A DNA stretch of 32,164 nucleotides from an uncultured Microbacteriaceae bacterium (GTDB lineage Bacteria > Actinomycetota > Actinomycetes > Actinomycetales > Microbacteriaceae): NCBI GenBank assembly GCA_937872445.1, contig CALMSL010000008.1:1-32164 (forward strand). Reading direction: 5' to 3'. Below the pieces are notes generated by a model. It did not search any database. It was given only the letters and a program-made list of their open reading frames with translations, and was not told the DNA's origin. The position numbers and the translations under genes were made by a program. The first letter of the stretch is position 1; every line of letters starts with the position of its first letter. This document shows, one piece after another, positions 23,643 through 30,787 of the stretch.

Positions 23643-24107
23643 CTAAGATCCGTCTGCGGCCGCGCCGCTCGAATCGCCATATCCGGTCGAACCGAATCCT
23701 GAGTGACCTCGGTGACTCCCGGGGAGCGAGCCTACCGGTGTGAACCGTGCCCGCGACACCGGCATGACAATCAATTGGGCGATCCGATCTCCAACAGCTA
23801 CAGAATAGGAGTCCGAACTGTCCGTATTCAGGAGAGTAACCCGAATTTCTCCGCGATACCCGGCGTCGACGGTGCCCGGGCTGTTCACGATGGTGATGCC
23901 GTGCCGCGAGGCAAGCCCGCTGCGCGGAACGACGAACCCCACATAGCCATTCGGGAGGGCGATGGAAACCCCGGTCCCCACGGTGGCGCGCTCGCCTGGG
24001 CCAAGCTCAACCGGTTCCGCGGCGGACAGATCCGCACCGGCGTCTCCCGGGTGCGCGTATTTCGGCGCGTCGTTTCCCACGAAAAGCACATCCACATCGT
24101 CGATCAC
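23643..24107 (-). CDS. dut: dUTP diphosphatase
   Basis: A 154-residue trimeric dUTPase that hydrolyses dUTP to dUMP and pyrophosphate, keeping uracil out of DNA and feeding dTMP synthesis. All five family motifs are present: GDAGADL (21-27), PRSGLASRHG (61-70), GTVDAGYRGE with Asp81 and Tyr84, the GDRIAQLIV stretch (106-114) and the C-terminal RGHSGFGSTG (133-142). GTG at 24107 has TAACCT exactly six bases upstream, so it is probably leaderless. Divergent from the DUF3093 gene (49 bp gap). Confidence 0.97.
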   Translation of the reverse strand: MIDDVDVLFVGNDAPKYAHPGDAGADLSAAEPVELGPGERATVGTGVSIALPNGYVGFVVPRSGLASRHGITIVNSPGTVDAGYRGEIRVTLLNTDSSDSYSVAVGDRIAQLIVMPVSRARFTPVGSLPGSHRGHSGFGSTGYGDSSGAAADGS

Positions 24108-24113
24108 GTTTCG

Positions 24114-24119
24114 AGGTTA
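24114..24119 (-). promoter_or_regulatory. Putative -10 box of dut (leaderless start)
   Basis: TAACCT on the minus strand is followed by six bases and the GTG start of dut. No Shine-Dalgarno is present, which supports a leaderless transcript. Confidence 0.4.
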
Positions 24120-24156
24120 GTGCAGTGCATGGCGGAAAGTCTGGTCGAATAGGGGT

Positions 24157-24603
24157 ATGACACTTTACCGGGAGAAACTCTGGGCCTCAGCGTGGCTCTA
24201 CCTTGCGATGGCTCTCGTCATTCCGGCGAGTCTGCTGGTGTTCCTCCCCATCAACATCACCGCCGGCATTGTGGTCGCCGTGGTGCTGTACGGCGGATGC
24301 GTCGCCATTCTCATGCTGGCGTCGCCCACGATTCTCGTGACCGATGAGGCATTCGTCGCGGGACGAGCAACCCTCCCCCTGCGCTTCGTGGGAACGGCAA
24401 CCCCGTTCCGCGAGCCCGAAGCGACGCTCGAACGGGGACGGAACCTGGACGCGCGAGCCTGGTTGCTGATTCGCGGCTGGGTCGGTCCCGTCGTCAAAAT
24501 CGACAACACCGATCCGGAAGACCCGACACCGTACTGGCTTGTGTCCTCCCGGAAACCGGACGACCTGGTGCGCGCGTTGTCGCAGCACACTCAGGTGGCG
24601 TAG
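24157..24603 (+). CDS. DUF3093 family membrane protein
   Basis: A 148-residue protein with two N-terminal membrane helices (about 10-30 and 35-56) and a cytosolic beta-rich domain of about 90 residues. YREKLWASAWLYLAMALVIPAS at the N-terminus and the tryptophan-containing ARAWLLIRGWVGPVVKIDNTDPEDPTPYWLVSSRKPDDL near the C-terminus are the family hallmarks. Function unknown. It typically stands opposite dut in actinobacteria (Rv2698 in M. tuberculosis), as here. Start ATG at 24157 with AGGGG close by. It converges with DUF4193, 10 bp apart. Confidence 0.92.
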   Translation: MTLYREKLWASAWLYLAMALVIPASLLVFLPINITAGIVVAVVLYGGCVAILMLASPTILVTDEAFVAGRATLPLRFVGTATPFREPEATLERGRNLDARAWLLIRGWVGPVVKIDNTDPEDPTPYWLVSSRKPDDLVRALSQHTQVA

Positions 24604-24613
24604 GCGTTCTCGT

Positions 24614-24907
24614 TCAGCTCGCGCACTCGAGGCAGATCGGCCCGAGTTTCTCCTCGTGATCGATCTGGGACCGGTGCTTGACGAGGAAACAACTCACGCA
24701 CGTGAACTCGTCGGCCTGCGGCGGAAGAACGACCACATCGAGATCAAGGTCGGAGAGGTCTGCGCCGGGCAGCTCAAAGCCGCCGGGGTTATCGGAATCA
24801 TCGACGTCGACGACGCCGGACATTTTGTCCGGCACTCGTTCCTTCAACGCCTCGATCGACTCGGAGTCGTCGTCGTTCTTCCGTGGCGCGTCGTAGTCGG
24901 TTGCCAT
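24614..24907 (-). CDS. DUF4193 family zinc-ribbon-like protein
   Basis: A 97-residue acidic protein. After MATDYDAPRKND, an acidic linker (SGVVDVDDSDNPGGFELPGADL) leads to a C-terminal four-cysteine pattern, CVSC (70-73) and CLEC (92-95), very likely a structural zinc site. This matches the actinobacterial DUF4193 family (Rv2699c in M. tuberculosis). Role unknown; an RNA-polymerase-associated or nucleic-acid function is only a guess. Start ATG at 24907 with GGATGGGA upstream; ATG at 24913 would add two residues. Divergent from sepH across 200 bp that hold promoter-like elements. Confidence 0.9.
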   Translation of the reverse strand: MATDYDAPRKNDDDSESIEALKERVPDKMSGVVDVDDSDNPGGFELPGADLSDLDLDVVVLPPQADEFTCVSCFLVKHRSQIDHEEKLGPICLECAS

Positions 24908-25050
24908 TCCCATCCACTTCTTGGTTGTCGTCTTTGTTCGAAATCGGCGGGGGTAGTCTGCATCAATTGATTGCCAATAGCAAACTGCCCGCCAATACTC
25001 ACATGTTCTCGCCAGACTGAACTTGCGGCACGCCCGCGATATTCCCTCAT

Positions 25051-25079
25051 TGCCGGGTGTTTCATGGCACCCTAAAGGC
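25051..25079 (+). promoter_or_regulatory. Putative sepH promoter with an inverted repeat in the spacer
   Basis: TTGCCG (25051-25056), a 17-nt spacer and TAAAGG (25074-25079) resemble a promoter ending about 28 nt before the sepH start. The spacer contains GGGTG (25056-25060) and CACCC (25069-25073), perfect arms eight bases apart, a possible operator. Confidence 0.35.
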
Positions 25080-25107
25080 ATTCTTGCGATGTGGAAGAGG
25101 CATGCTC

Positions 25108-26196
25108 ATGGAGGACCTGAGAGTCATCGGTGTCGAAGACGGCGCACTCCTCGTTTCCTCGGACGCCGGCGAACGGTTCCGGATCGCCGTCGATGAGGCG
25201 CTGGCGCAGCAGTTGAGGCGGGCAGTGCGGGATCCCGGTAACTCCCCCCGGCTCGCTCCCCGGGAGATTCAGGCGCACATCCGCTCGGGAATGTCCGCTC
25301 AGGACGTTGCCTCGATCACCGGGGCATCGCTCGAGTACATTCAGCGCTTCGAGGGCCCCATTCTCGCCGAGCGGGAATTCGTGATTGAGTCGGCGCTGGC
25401 CGTGCCCGTGCACACGGCGATGGACACGGAACTGACCGATGCGCCGGAAACGTTCGGTTCGGCGATTCTCGCGAGATTGCACGGGCTGGGAGCCACGGGT
25501 GAGCGCTGGGCAAGTTGGAAGGAGGAGGGCCACGGCTGGGTAGTGAAGCTGTCGTTCACCTCCAATCAGATCGACCACGATGCGCGATGGCGGTTTGACC
25601 CGCGGAAGTCTGCACTCGCCCCCCTCAACAACGAGGCCGAATCGCTCTCCCGGCAAGGGGATCTGACCGGCACGCTCATTCCGCGGTTGAGAGCAGTCGA
25701 CGGGCACGACCGGGTTGCGGACAGCTCCCGTTTTGACAGTGGAGCATTCGTCGACCAGGAATTGTCCGAGTTGAGTTCCGCACCGCCGACGGGCGCAGCG
25801 CTGCGCGGCGGCCCGGAGCAGGATTTCTCCCTGAAGGACACAGTCCCGCACCTCGCCGCCGTTCCGGCGGACGGCGCCGAGACTCGAATCGAGGCGGGAC
25901 CGGAGTCCCATCAGACCGCCGACCTCCTCGAAGCGCTGCGCCGTCGGCGCGGCGAACGGGAGAGTGCGCGTTTCGACGATGAAACGAATGCCATGGCCGA
26001 CCATCCCTCGACCGGAACCATTCACCTCGTCGACGTGCCACTGGATGACTTCGACGAGGACGAGTCGGGCGACTCCGCAGGGCAGACCCGAACAATTCGC
26101 AACCTGACGCAAAAGCCGGCAAAGCGCGGCCGTGCCGCCATGCCGAGCTGGGACGAAATCGTCTTCGGCGCGCGCTCGGACGACGACCCGGCCTAG
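25108..26196 (+). CDS. sepH: Septation protein SepH
   Basis: A 362-residue actinobacterial cell division protein that binds FtsZ and promotes its assembly. The N-terminal DUF3071 domain (about 1-165) has MEDLRVIGVEDGALLVSSDAG, a helix-turn-helix-like part (LAPREIQAHIRSGMSAQDVASITG), and WKEEGHGWVVKLSF with the basic RWRFDP stretch. The rest is long, disordered and acidic, ending in the conserved RAAMPSWDEIVFGAR motif. ATG at 25108 is chosen because AGAGG lies seven bases before it; ATG at 25102 is too close to the same site. Its TAG stop shares the palindrome CTAG with the stop of the convergent phosphatase gene. Confidence 0.94.
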   Translation: MEDLRVIGVEDGALLVSSDAGERFRIAVDEALAQQLRRAVRDPGNSPRLAPREIQAHIRSGMSAQDVASITGASLEYIQRFEGPILAEREFVIESALAVPVHTAMDTELTDAPETFGSAILARLHGLGATGERWASWKEEGHGWVVKLSFTSNQIDHDARWRFDPRKSALAPLNNEAESLSRQGDLTGTLIPRLRAVDGHDRVADSSRFDSGAFVDQELSELSSAPPTGAALRGGPEQDFSLKDTVPHLAAVPADGAETRIEAGPESHQTADLLEALRRRRGERESARFDDETNAMADHPSTGTIHLVDVPLDDFDEDESGDSAGQTRTIRNLTQKPAKRGRAAMPSWDEIVFGARSDDDPA

Positions 26197-27341
26197 TTTC
26201 CGGACAGCCCGAACGCTCCGAACCTCAGCAGCGGCACCGCCGACTCCTCCGGCGAGAATGAGCCATGCTGGCCGATCATGTTTCGGCCGGTCTGATTCTG
26301 CGCGCGAGTGTCGTAGTAGGCGATCGCGCGCCTCGCGGCGACGAGGATATCGCCGATGCGCGGCGCAACGACGGGATCCACGGCGGGACCGAACCAGCCC
26401 TGTTCAATCGCCTCCCTGCGCGTGAGAACGTGGGATCGCCCGCCCTCCGCCGCTTTCCAGCGTTCCAGGATGCTCGCGCGCAGCGGGGTGCCCGCATCCG
26501 GCTCGAAGTGGAGCTGGAGGCACCGCGGTTCACCGGCGACGAATCGGATGCCGTCGACGAGCGCAGAATCGTCGCCGAACAGCACGTGCGAGGATTCCGG
26601 AACATCGATGACGCCGTGGTCTGCGGTCACGAGCATCCCTTCGCGGGGTCCGAGCATCGGGACGAAGCGGGACAATTCGGAGTCGACGGCCTCCAGCGCG
26701 TCGCGCCACTTCTCCGACTCCCAGCCGTGCGCGTGGGCGGCCTGGTCGAGTTCGGGGATGTACAGGTAGACGATCCCCTGCCGCACGTCGTCGAGCGCCT
26801 GCCGCGCGGCCGCGAACCGGTCCGCAATGGACTTTCCCGACACGTAGCGGGCGCCGCGAAGCACCGCGTGGGTGAAGCCCGAGTGCCGGTACCGTTCCGG
26901 GGCTACGACGATGCTCGGCACCCCGAGATCCGACGCGCGCTCGAACACGGTGGCCGCGCGCTGCCAGGTTGCCGGATCCAGTCGATCATCCCAACCCGTC
27001 AGTTGGTTGACGATCCGATCGTGCGCGGGGTCGAGCACGGTGTAACCGATAAGTCCGTGGATGCCGGGGGGCTCCCCCGTCGTGAGGGTCGCGAGGTTCG
27101 CGGCCGTGGTGGTCGGGAATCCTGCGGTCGCGACCGAGGCTTTGGTCAGCTCCCGAGCCATGGTTCTGGCGTGGCCGGCCCGCGCCCGCAGGGACGAAAC
27201 CCCCAGGCCGTCGACGAGCACAACGACGGCCCGATCGACGGAGGGAAGAGCCAGAGAGTTGGGCTCGCCGAAAATTGCGGCAAGGCAACTCGGGAGAACA
27301 TCGGCAAGGCTCGGCCGCCCTGATTTCGTGGCCGGTAGCAT
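26193..27341 (-). CDS. Alkaline-phosphatase-superfamily phosphodiesterase/nucleotide pyrophosphatase
   Basis: A 382-residue metal-dependent hydrolase. [12 protein letters not shown] with Asp44 (metal ligand), [15 protein letters not shown] with Thr78 as nucleophile, PGIHGLIGY, then [13 protein letters not shown] and [12 protein letters not shown] supply the two-metal site of nucleotide pyrophosphatase/phosphodiesterases. The C-terminus has [20 protein letters not shown], the last histidine ligand region. No signal peptide is visible, so it is probably cytosolic; the substrate is unknown. The ATG at 27341 is preceded by TAGGAT and seven bases, suggesting a leaderless start. It usually sits between sepH and parC in actinobacteria. 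It overlaps the sepH stop by four bases. Confidence 0.92.
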   Translation of the reverse strand: MLPATKSGRPSLADVLPSCLAAIFGEPNSLALPSVDRAVVVLVDGLGVSSLRARAGHARTMARELTKASVATAGFPTTTAANLATLTTGEPPGIHGLIGYTVLDPAHDRIVNQLTGWDDRLDPATWQRAATVFERASDLGVPSIVVAPERYRHSGFTHAVLRGARYVSGKSIADRFAAARQALDDVRQGIVYLYIPELDQAAHAHGWESEKWRDALEAVDSELSRFVPMLGPREGMLVTADHGVIDVPESSHVLFGDDSALVDGIRFVAGEPRCLQLHFEPDAGTPLRASILERWKAAEGGRSHVLTRREAIEQGWFGPAVDPVVAPRIGDILVAARRAIAYYDTRAQNQTGRNMIGQHGSFSPEESAVPLLRFGAFGLSGN

Positions 27342-27354
27342 GGTCGCAATCCTA
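27336..27354. promoter_or_regulatory. Reciprocally embedded -10 boxes of the phosphatase and parC
   Basis: Minus strand: TAGGAT (27354-27349), seven bases, ATG of the phosphatase (27341). This -10 touches the parC start codon. Plus strand: TAGCAT (27336-27341), overlapping the phosphatase start codon, then 12 bases to the parC ATG (27354). Only 12 bp separate the two start codons. Confidence 0.4.
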
Positions 27355-29861
27355 TGACTACACCTTCCACACCCCCGCCCAGCACCTCCGAGCCCGGTTT
27401 GTCCTCCACCGCTGGCGAGCGCATCGACGACATCGATGTCTCGACCGAGATGGAGGGCTCCTACCTCGAGTACGCCTACTCGGTCATTTACTCCCGGGCA
27501 CTCCCGGATGCCCGCGATGGGCTGAAGCCGGTGCAGCGCCGCATCCTGTACCAAATGAGCGAGATGGGGCTTCGCCCCGATCGCGGCCACGTGAAGTCGT
27601 CCCGCGTCGTCGGGGATGTCATGGGCAAGCTCCACCCGCACGGCGACGCGTCGATCTACGACGCGATGGTGCGCCTTGCGCAGCCGTTCATCCTGCGGGT
27701 GCCGCTCGTCGACGGCCACGGCAACTTCGGCTCGCTGGACGACGGCCCGGCGGCCCCCAGGTACACCGAGGCCCGGTTGGCCGCTGCGGCGATGGCCATG
27801 GTGTCCGACCTCGACGAGGACGTCGTCGATTTCGTGCCGAACTACGACAACCAGCTCACCCAGCCCGACGTGCTGCCTGCCGCATTCCCGAACCTGCTCG
27901 TGAACGGCGCGTCGGGCATCGCGGTGGGAATGGCGACGAACATGGCGCCGCACAACCTGATCGAGGTCGTGGGCGGCGCGCGCCACCTTCTCGCGAATCC
28001 GGACGCGAGCCTCGACGACCTCATGGCGTACGTGCCCGGCCCCGATCTGCCGACCGGCGGAACCATTGTGGGGCTCGACGGCATCCGCGACGCGTACGAG
28101 ACGGGGCGCGGAAGTTTCAAAACTCGCGCGCGCGTCTCCGTGGAGAACATCACGGCGCGCAAGACCGGGCTCGTCGTCACGGAGCTTCCGTACATGGTCG
28201 GCACTGAGAAGGTGATCGAGAAGATCAAGGACGGGGTGAATTCGAAGAAGCTTTCCGGCATTTCGGATGTCACGGACCTCACCGACCGCAAACACGGGTT
28301 GCGGCTGGTCATCGGCATCAAGACCGGATTCAACCCGCAGGCCGTTCTGGAGCAGCTGTACAAGCACACGCCGCTCGAAGACCAGTTCAACATCAACAAC
28401 GTCACGCTCGTCGACGGCGGCCCGCGAACTCTCGGTTTGCGCGACCTGCTGCAGGTGTATGTTGACCACCGCATCGCGGTCACGACGAGACGCACGACGT
28501 TCCGCCTCGCGCGGCGCCGGGAACGGCTTCACCTCGTCGACGGGCTGCTCATCGCGATCCTCGACATCGACGAGGTCATCCAGGTGATCCGCGCCAGCGA
28601 CGACTCCGACGCCGCCCGCAAGCGTCTCATGGATGTTTTTGACCTGAGCGAGGTGCAGGCGGAGTACATTCTTGAGCTGCGGCTGCGGAGACTCACCAAA
28701 TTCTCGAGGATCGAACTCGAGGCGGAACGCGACAAACTGCGGGCCGAGATTGCAGAACTGGAGCGACTGCTGTCGGACTCGGCTCTCATCCGCCAGCTGG
28801 TCTCGGAGGAGCTTGAGGCAGTGGCCGAGGAGTTTGGCACTCCCCGCAGGACACTCCTGACTGAGGCGCGGGCGTCGATCGCTACCGCAACCGCGACGAG
28901 GGCTTCGGGTTCGAAGGCTGCACCTGTCTCACTGGAGATCGAGGACACCCCGTGTCGTGTTTTGCTTTCGACAACTGGACGGATCATCCGCGTGGACCTC
29001 GGCGACGAGATGTCTGACACTCCGGTACGCGCCATCCGTCGAAGCAAACATGACGCCATCCGGTCATCGGTCGTGACGACAAGCCGAACGGAGATTGGGG
29101 CGATCACGAACCTTGGGCGGCTGGTGCGCCTCTCCCCCGTCGATCTGCCTCAGGTTCCCGAAAATTCGGTTCAGCTTGCCGCTGGCGCGAAGGTGGCCGA
29201 GTATCTCGCTCTTGACGGGAAGAAGGAGCGCGTTGTTTCACTCGTGTCTCTCGAGTCGGATGCACCCATCGCGCTCGGCACGAAGCAGGGAATCGTGAAG
29301 CGACTGACGGCTGGTGACTACCCGAGCCGTCCCGATTTCGACGTGATTGCGCTCAGGGACGGTGACGAAGTTGTTGGTGCAGCTCAAGGCACGGACGCAG
29401 AAGAGCTGGTCTTCGTGACATCGGATGCACAGTTGCTGCATTTCCCGGCTAGTTCTGTTCGTCCGCAAGGGCGAAGTGCCGCGGGCATGTCAGGAATGAG
29501 GTTGTCGGCTGGCGCGCTGATCATTCATTTCACTTCGGTGGATCCCGGCGCCGACGTGGTCGTCGCGACGGTCTCGACGCACAGCGACACGATTGCGGGC
29601 ACCGATCCCGGTCGTGCGAAGGTGTCGTCGTTCACCGAGTTCCCCGGCAAGGGCCGTGGCACCGGGGGTGTTCGCTGCCATGCATTCCTGAAGGGCGAGG
29701 ACTCGCTTGCGCTCGCCTGGGCGGGGACGGCCCCCGCGCTGGCCGTGGGCACGGATGGTGCCGCACGGGAGCTTCCGGATGCGGGAGCGAAGCGCGACGC
29801 GTCGGGAACGCCTCTGGGCGCCGTGGTGGGCTCGGTGGGCATGTCGGCACAGTCAGCGTGA
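27354..29861 (+). CDS. parC: DNA topoisomerase IV / second gyrase, subunit A
   Basis: An 835-residue type IIA topoisomerase A subunit that cuts and rejoins DNA. The winged-helix part has [16 protein letters not shown] and [17 protein letters not shown]; the active tyrosine is Tyr137 in APRYTEARL. The coiled-coil region includes [23 protein letters not shown], and a C-terminal six-blade beta-propeller (about 525-820) carries several GR/KGR repeats. It lacks a clear GyrA box (QRRGGKG), which fits a decatenating ParC rather than a supercoiling gyrase. The residue equivalent to E. coli GyrA Ser83 is Ala99. The B subunit is encoded convergently at 30788. Actinobacteria carry this pair in addition to gyrBA. 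Confidence 0.93.
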   Translation: MTTPSTPPPSTSEPGLSSTAGERIDDIDVSTEMEGSYLEYAYSVIYSRALPDARDGLKPVQRRILYQMSEMGLRPDRGHVKSSRVVGDVMGKLHPHGDASIYDAMVRLAQPFILRVPLVDGHGNFGSLDDGPAAPRYTEARLAAAAMAMVSDLDEDVVDFVPNYDNQLTQPDVLPAAFPNLLVNGASGIAVGMATNMAPHNLIEVVGGARHLLANPDASLDDLMAYVPGPDLPTGGTIVGLDGIRDAYETGRGSFKTRARVSVENITARKTGLVVTELPYMVGTEKVIEKIKDGVNSKKLSGISDVTDLTDRKHGLRLVIGIKTGFNPQAVLEQLYKHTPLEDQFNINNVTLVDGGPRTLGLRDLLQVYVDHRIAVTTRRTTFRLARRRERLHLVDGLLIAILDIDEVIQVIRASDDSDAARKRLMDVFDLSEVQAEYILELRLRRLTKFSRIELEAERDKLRAEIAELERLLSDSALIRQLVSEELEAVAEEFGTPRRTLLTEARASIATATATRASGSKAAPVSLEIEDTPCRVLLSTTGRIIRVDLGDEMSDTPVRAIRRSKHDAIRSSVVTTSRTEIGAITNLGRLVRLSPVDLPQVPENSVQLAAGAKVAEYLALDGKKERVVSLVSLESDAPIALGTKQGIVKRLTAGDYPSRPDFDVIALRDGDEVVGAAQGTDAEELVFVTSDAQLLHFPASSVRPQGRSAAGMSGMRLSAGALIIHFTSVDPGADVVVATVSTHSDTIAGTDPGRAKVSSFTEFPGKGRGTGGVRCHAFLKGEDSLALAWAGTAPALAVGTDGAARELPDAGAKRDASGTPLGAVVGSVGMSAQSA

Positions 29862-29871
29862 TGGGTCGCCC

Positions 29872-30312
29872 GTGGTGAACCGCAGGGCCGCCCGCGTGAT
29901 CCTGTTCGACGAGCTGGATCGCGTGCTGCTGTTCCGCGGCATCGACTCGACCCGGCCGGATGCCGCGCCCTGGTGGTTCACCCCCGGCGGAGGCCTCGAG
30001 CCGGGCGAGACCACCCGCGATGCAGCGCTGCGGGAAGTGCTGGAGGAAACCGGAATTCGGCTCCCATCCGTTATTGGTCCGGTTTTAGACCGTGAGACCG
30101 ACTTCACATTCGAGGGAGAGCCGCTGCACCAGTACGAGCAGTTCTTCATCGCGCACGTCCATGGGGTTGAAATAGATTCCTCCGGCTGGAGCGAACTGGA
30201 GAAGCGCATGATGCTCGAGTCCCGCTGGTGGTCGCTCGACGAACTGGAGTCCACGTCGGAGACGATCTATCCTGAGAATCTGGCAGATCTTGTGCGTGAA
30301 CAGCTACCCTGA
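29872..30312 (+). CDS. Nudix hydrolase
   Basis: A 146-residue Nudix protein. The box runs G40-x5-E46, seven residues, then REVLEETGI (54-62), a perfect match with all catalytic glutamates. WWFTPGGGLEPGE places it near the MutT/ADP-ribose type, but the substrate is unknown. A short C-terminal helix region contains RWWSLDELEST, also common in the family. The start is uncertain: GTG at 29872 or 29875, with ATGGG a few bases upstream. It begins 11 bp after parC and is probably cotranscribed with it. Confidence 0.9.
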   Translation: MVNRRAARVILFDELDRVLLFRGIDSTRPDAAPWWFTPGGGLEPGETTRDAALREVLEETGIRLPSVIGPVLDRETDFTFEGEPLHQYEQFFIAHVHGVEIDSSGWSELEKRMMLESRWWSLDELESTSETIYPENLADLVREQLP

Positions 30313-30351
30313 CGTGATCGGTCGACGACATGACGCACGAGGAAGATCACC

Positions 30352-30774
30352 ATGGAATCAACACCTGGACCCGTCTCCACGCTTGACCTCGACGAGTGCT
30401 GGAGGCTGCTCACAGCGAACTCCCTGGGACGGATCGCGCTGTCGGCGGCGGGCGAAATCGACATCTTCCCCGTGAACTACTATGCCGATGGCAGCACCAT
30501 CCTGCTCCGAACCGCTCCGGGAACAAAGCTCGTGGAACTCACCCTTGACGACAGGGTTGCGTTTGAAATCGACGGTTACACCGGCGACATGGCGTGGAGC
30601 GTAGTTGTAAAAGGTACCGCGCATCAACTTGAGTCGGGCGACGAAATCGGCGAGGCCGAGGCGGCGCCGCTCACGCCCTGGATTCCGACGCTCAAATTCC
30701 GATTCGTTCGGATAACTCCCAAGGAGATCACGGGACGGAAGTTCCACCCCGCGCCAGAGCCGGAACGGTACTGA
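30352..30774 (+). CDS. Pyridoxamine 5'-phosphate oxidase (PPOX)-like flavin/F420-binding protein
   Basis: A 140-residue split-barrel protein. LDECWRLLTANSLGRIALSAAGEIDIFPVNYYADGSTILLRTAPGTKL is the typical N-terminal pattern of PPOX-type proteins in actinobacteria, several of which bind F420, FMN or haem. WSVVVKGTAHQLE and the aromatic C-terminus complete the barrel. The exact ligand and substrate are unknown. Start ATG at 30352 with GAGGAAG upstream. It follows the Nudix gene by 39 bp and converges with the ParE gene, 13 bp apart. Confidence 0.9.
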   Translation: MESTPGPVSTLDLDECWRLLTANSLGRIALSAAGEIDIFPVNYYADGSTILLRTAPGTKLVELTLDDRVAFEIDGYTGDMAWSVVVKGTAHQLESGDEIGEAEAAPLTPWIPTLKFRFVRITPKEITGRKFHPAPEPERY

Positions 30775-30787
30775 CGGGGACCGCCGG

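Noticed and set aside
27342-28532. Long N-terminal extension of the phosphatase frame on minus, antisense to parC
   Set aside because: The recognisable phosphatase begins at ATG 27341 with its own -10 box; the upstream part is low-complexity antisense to parC.
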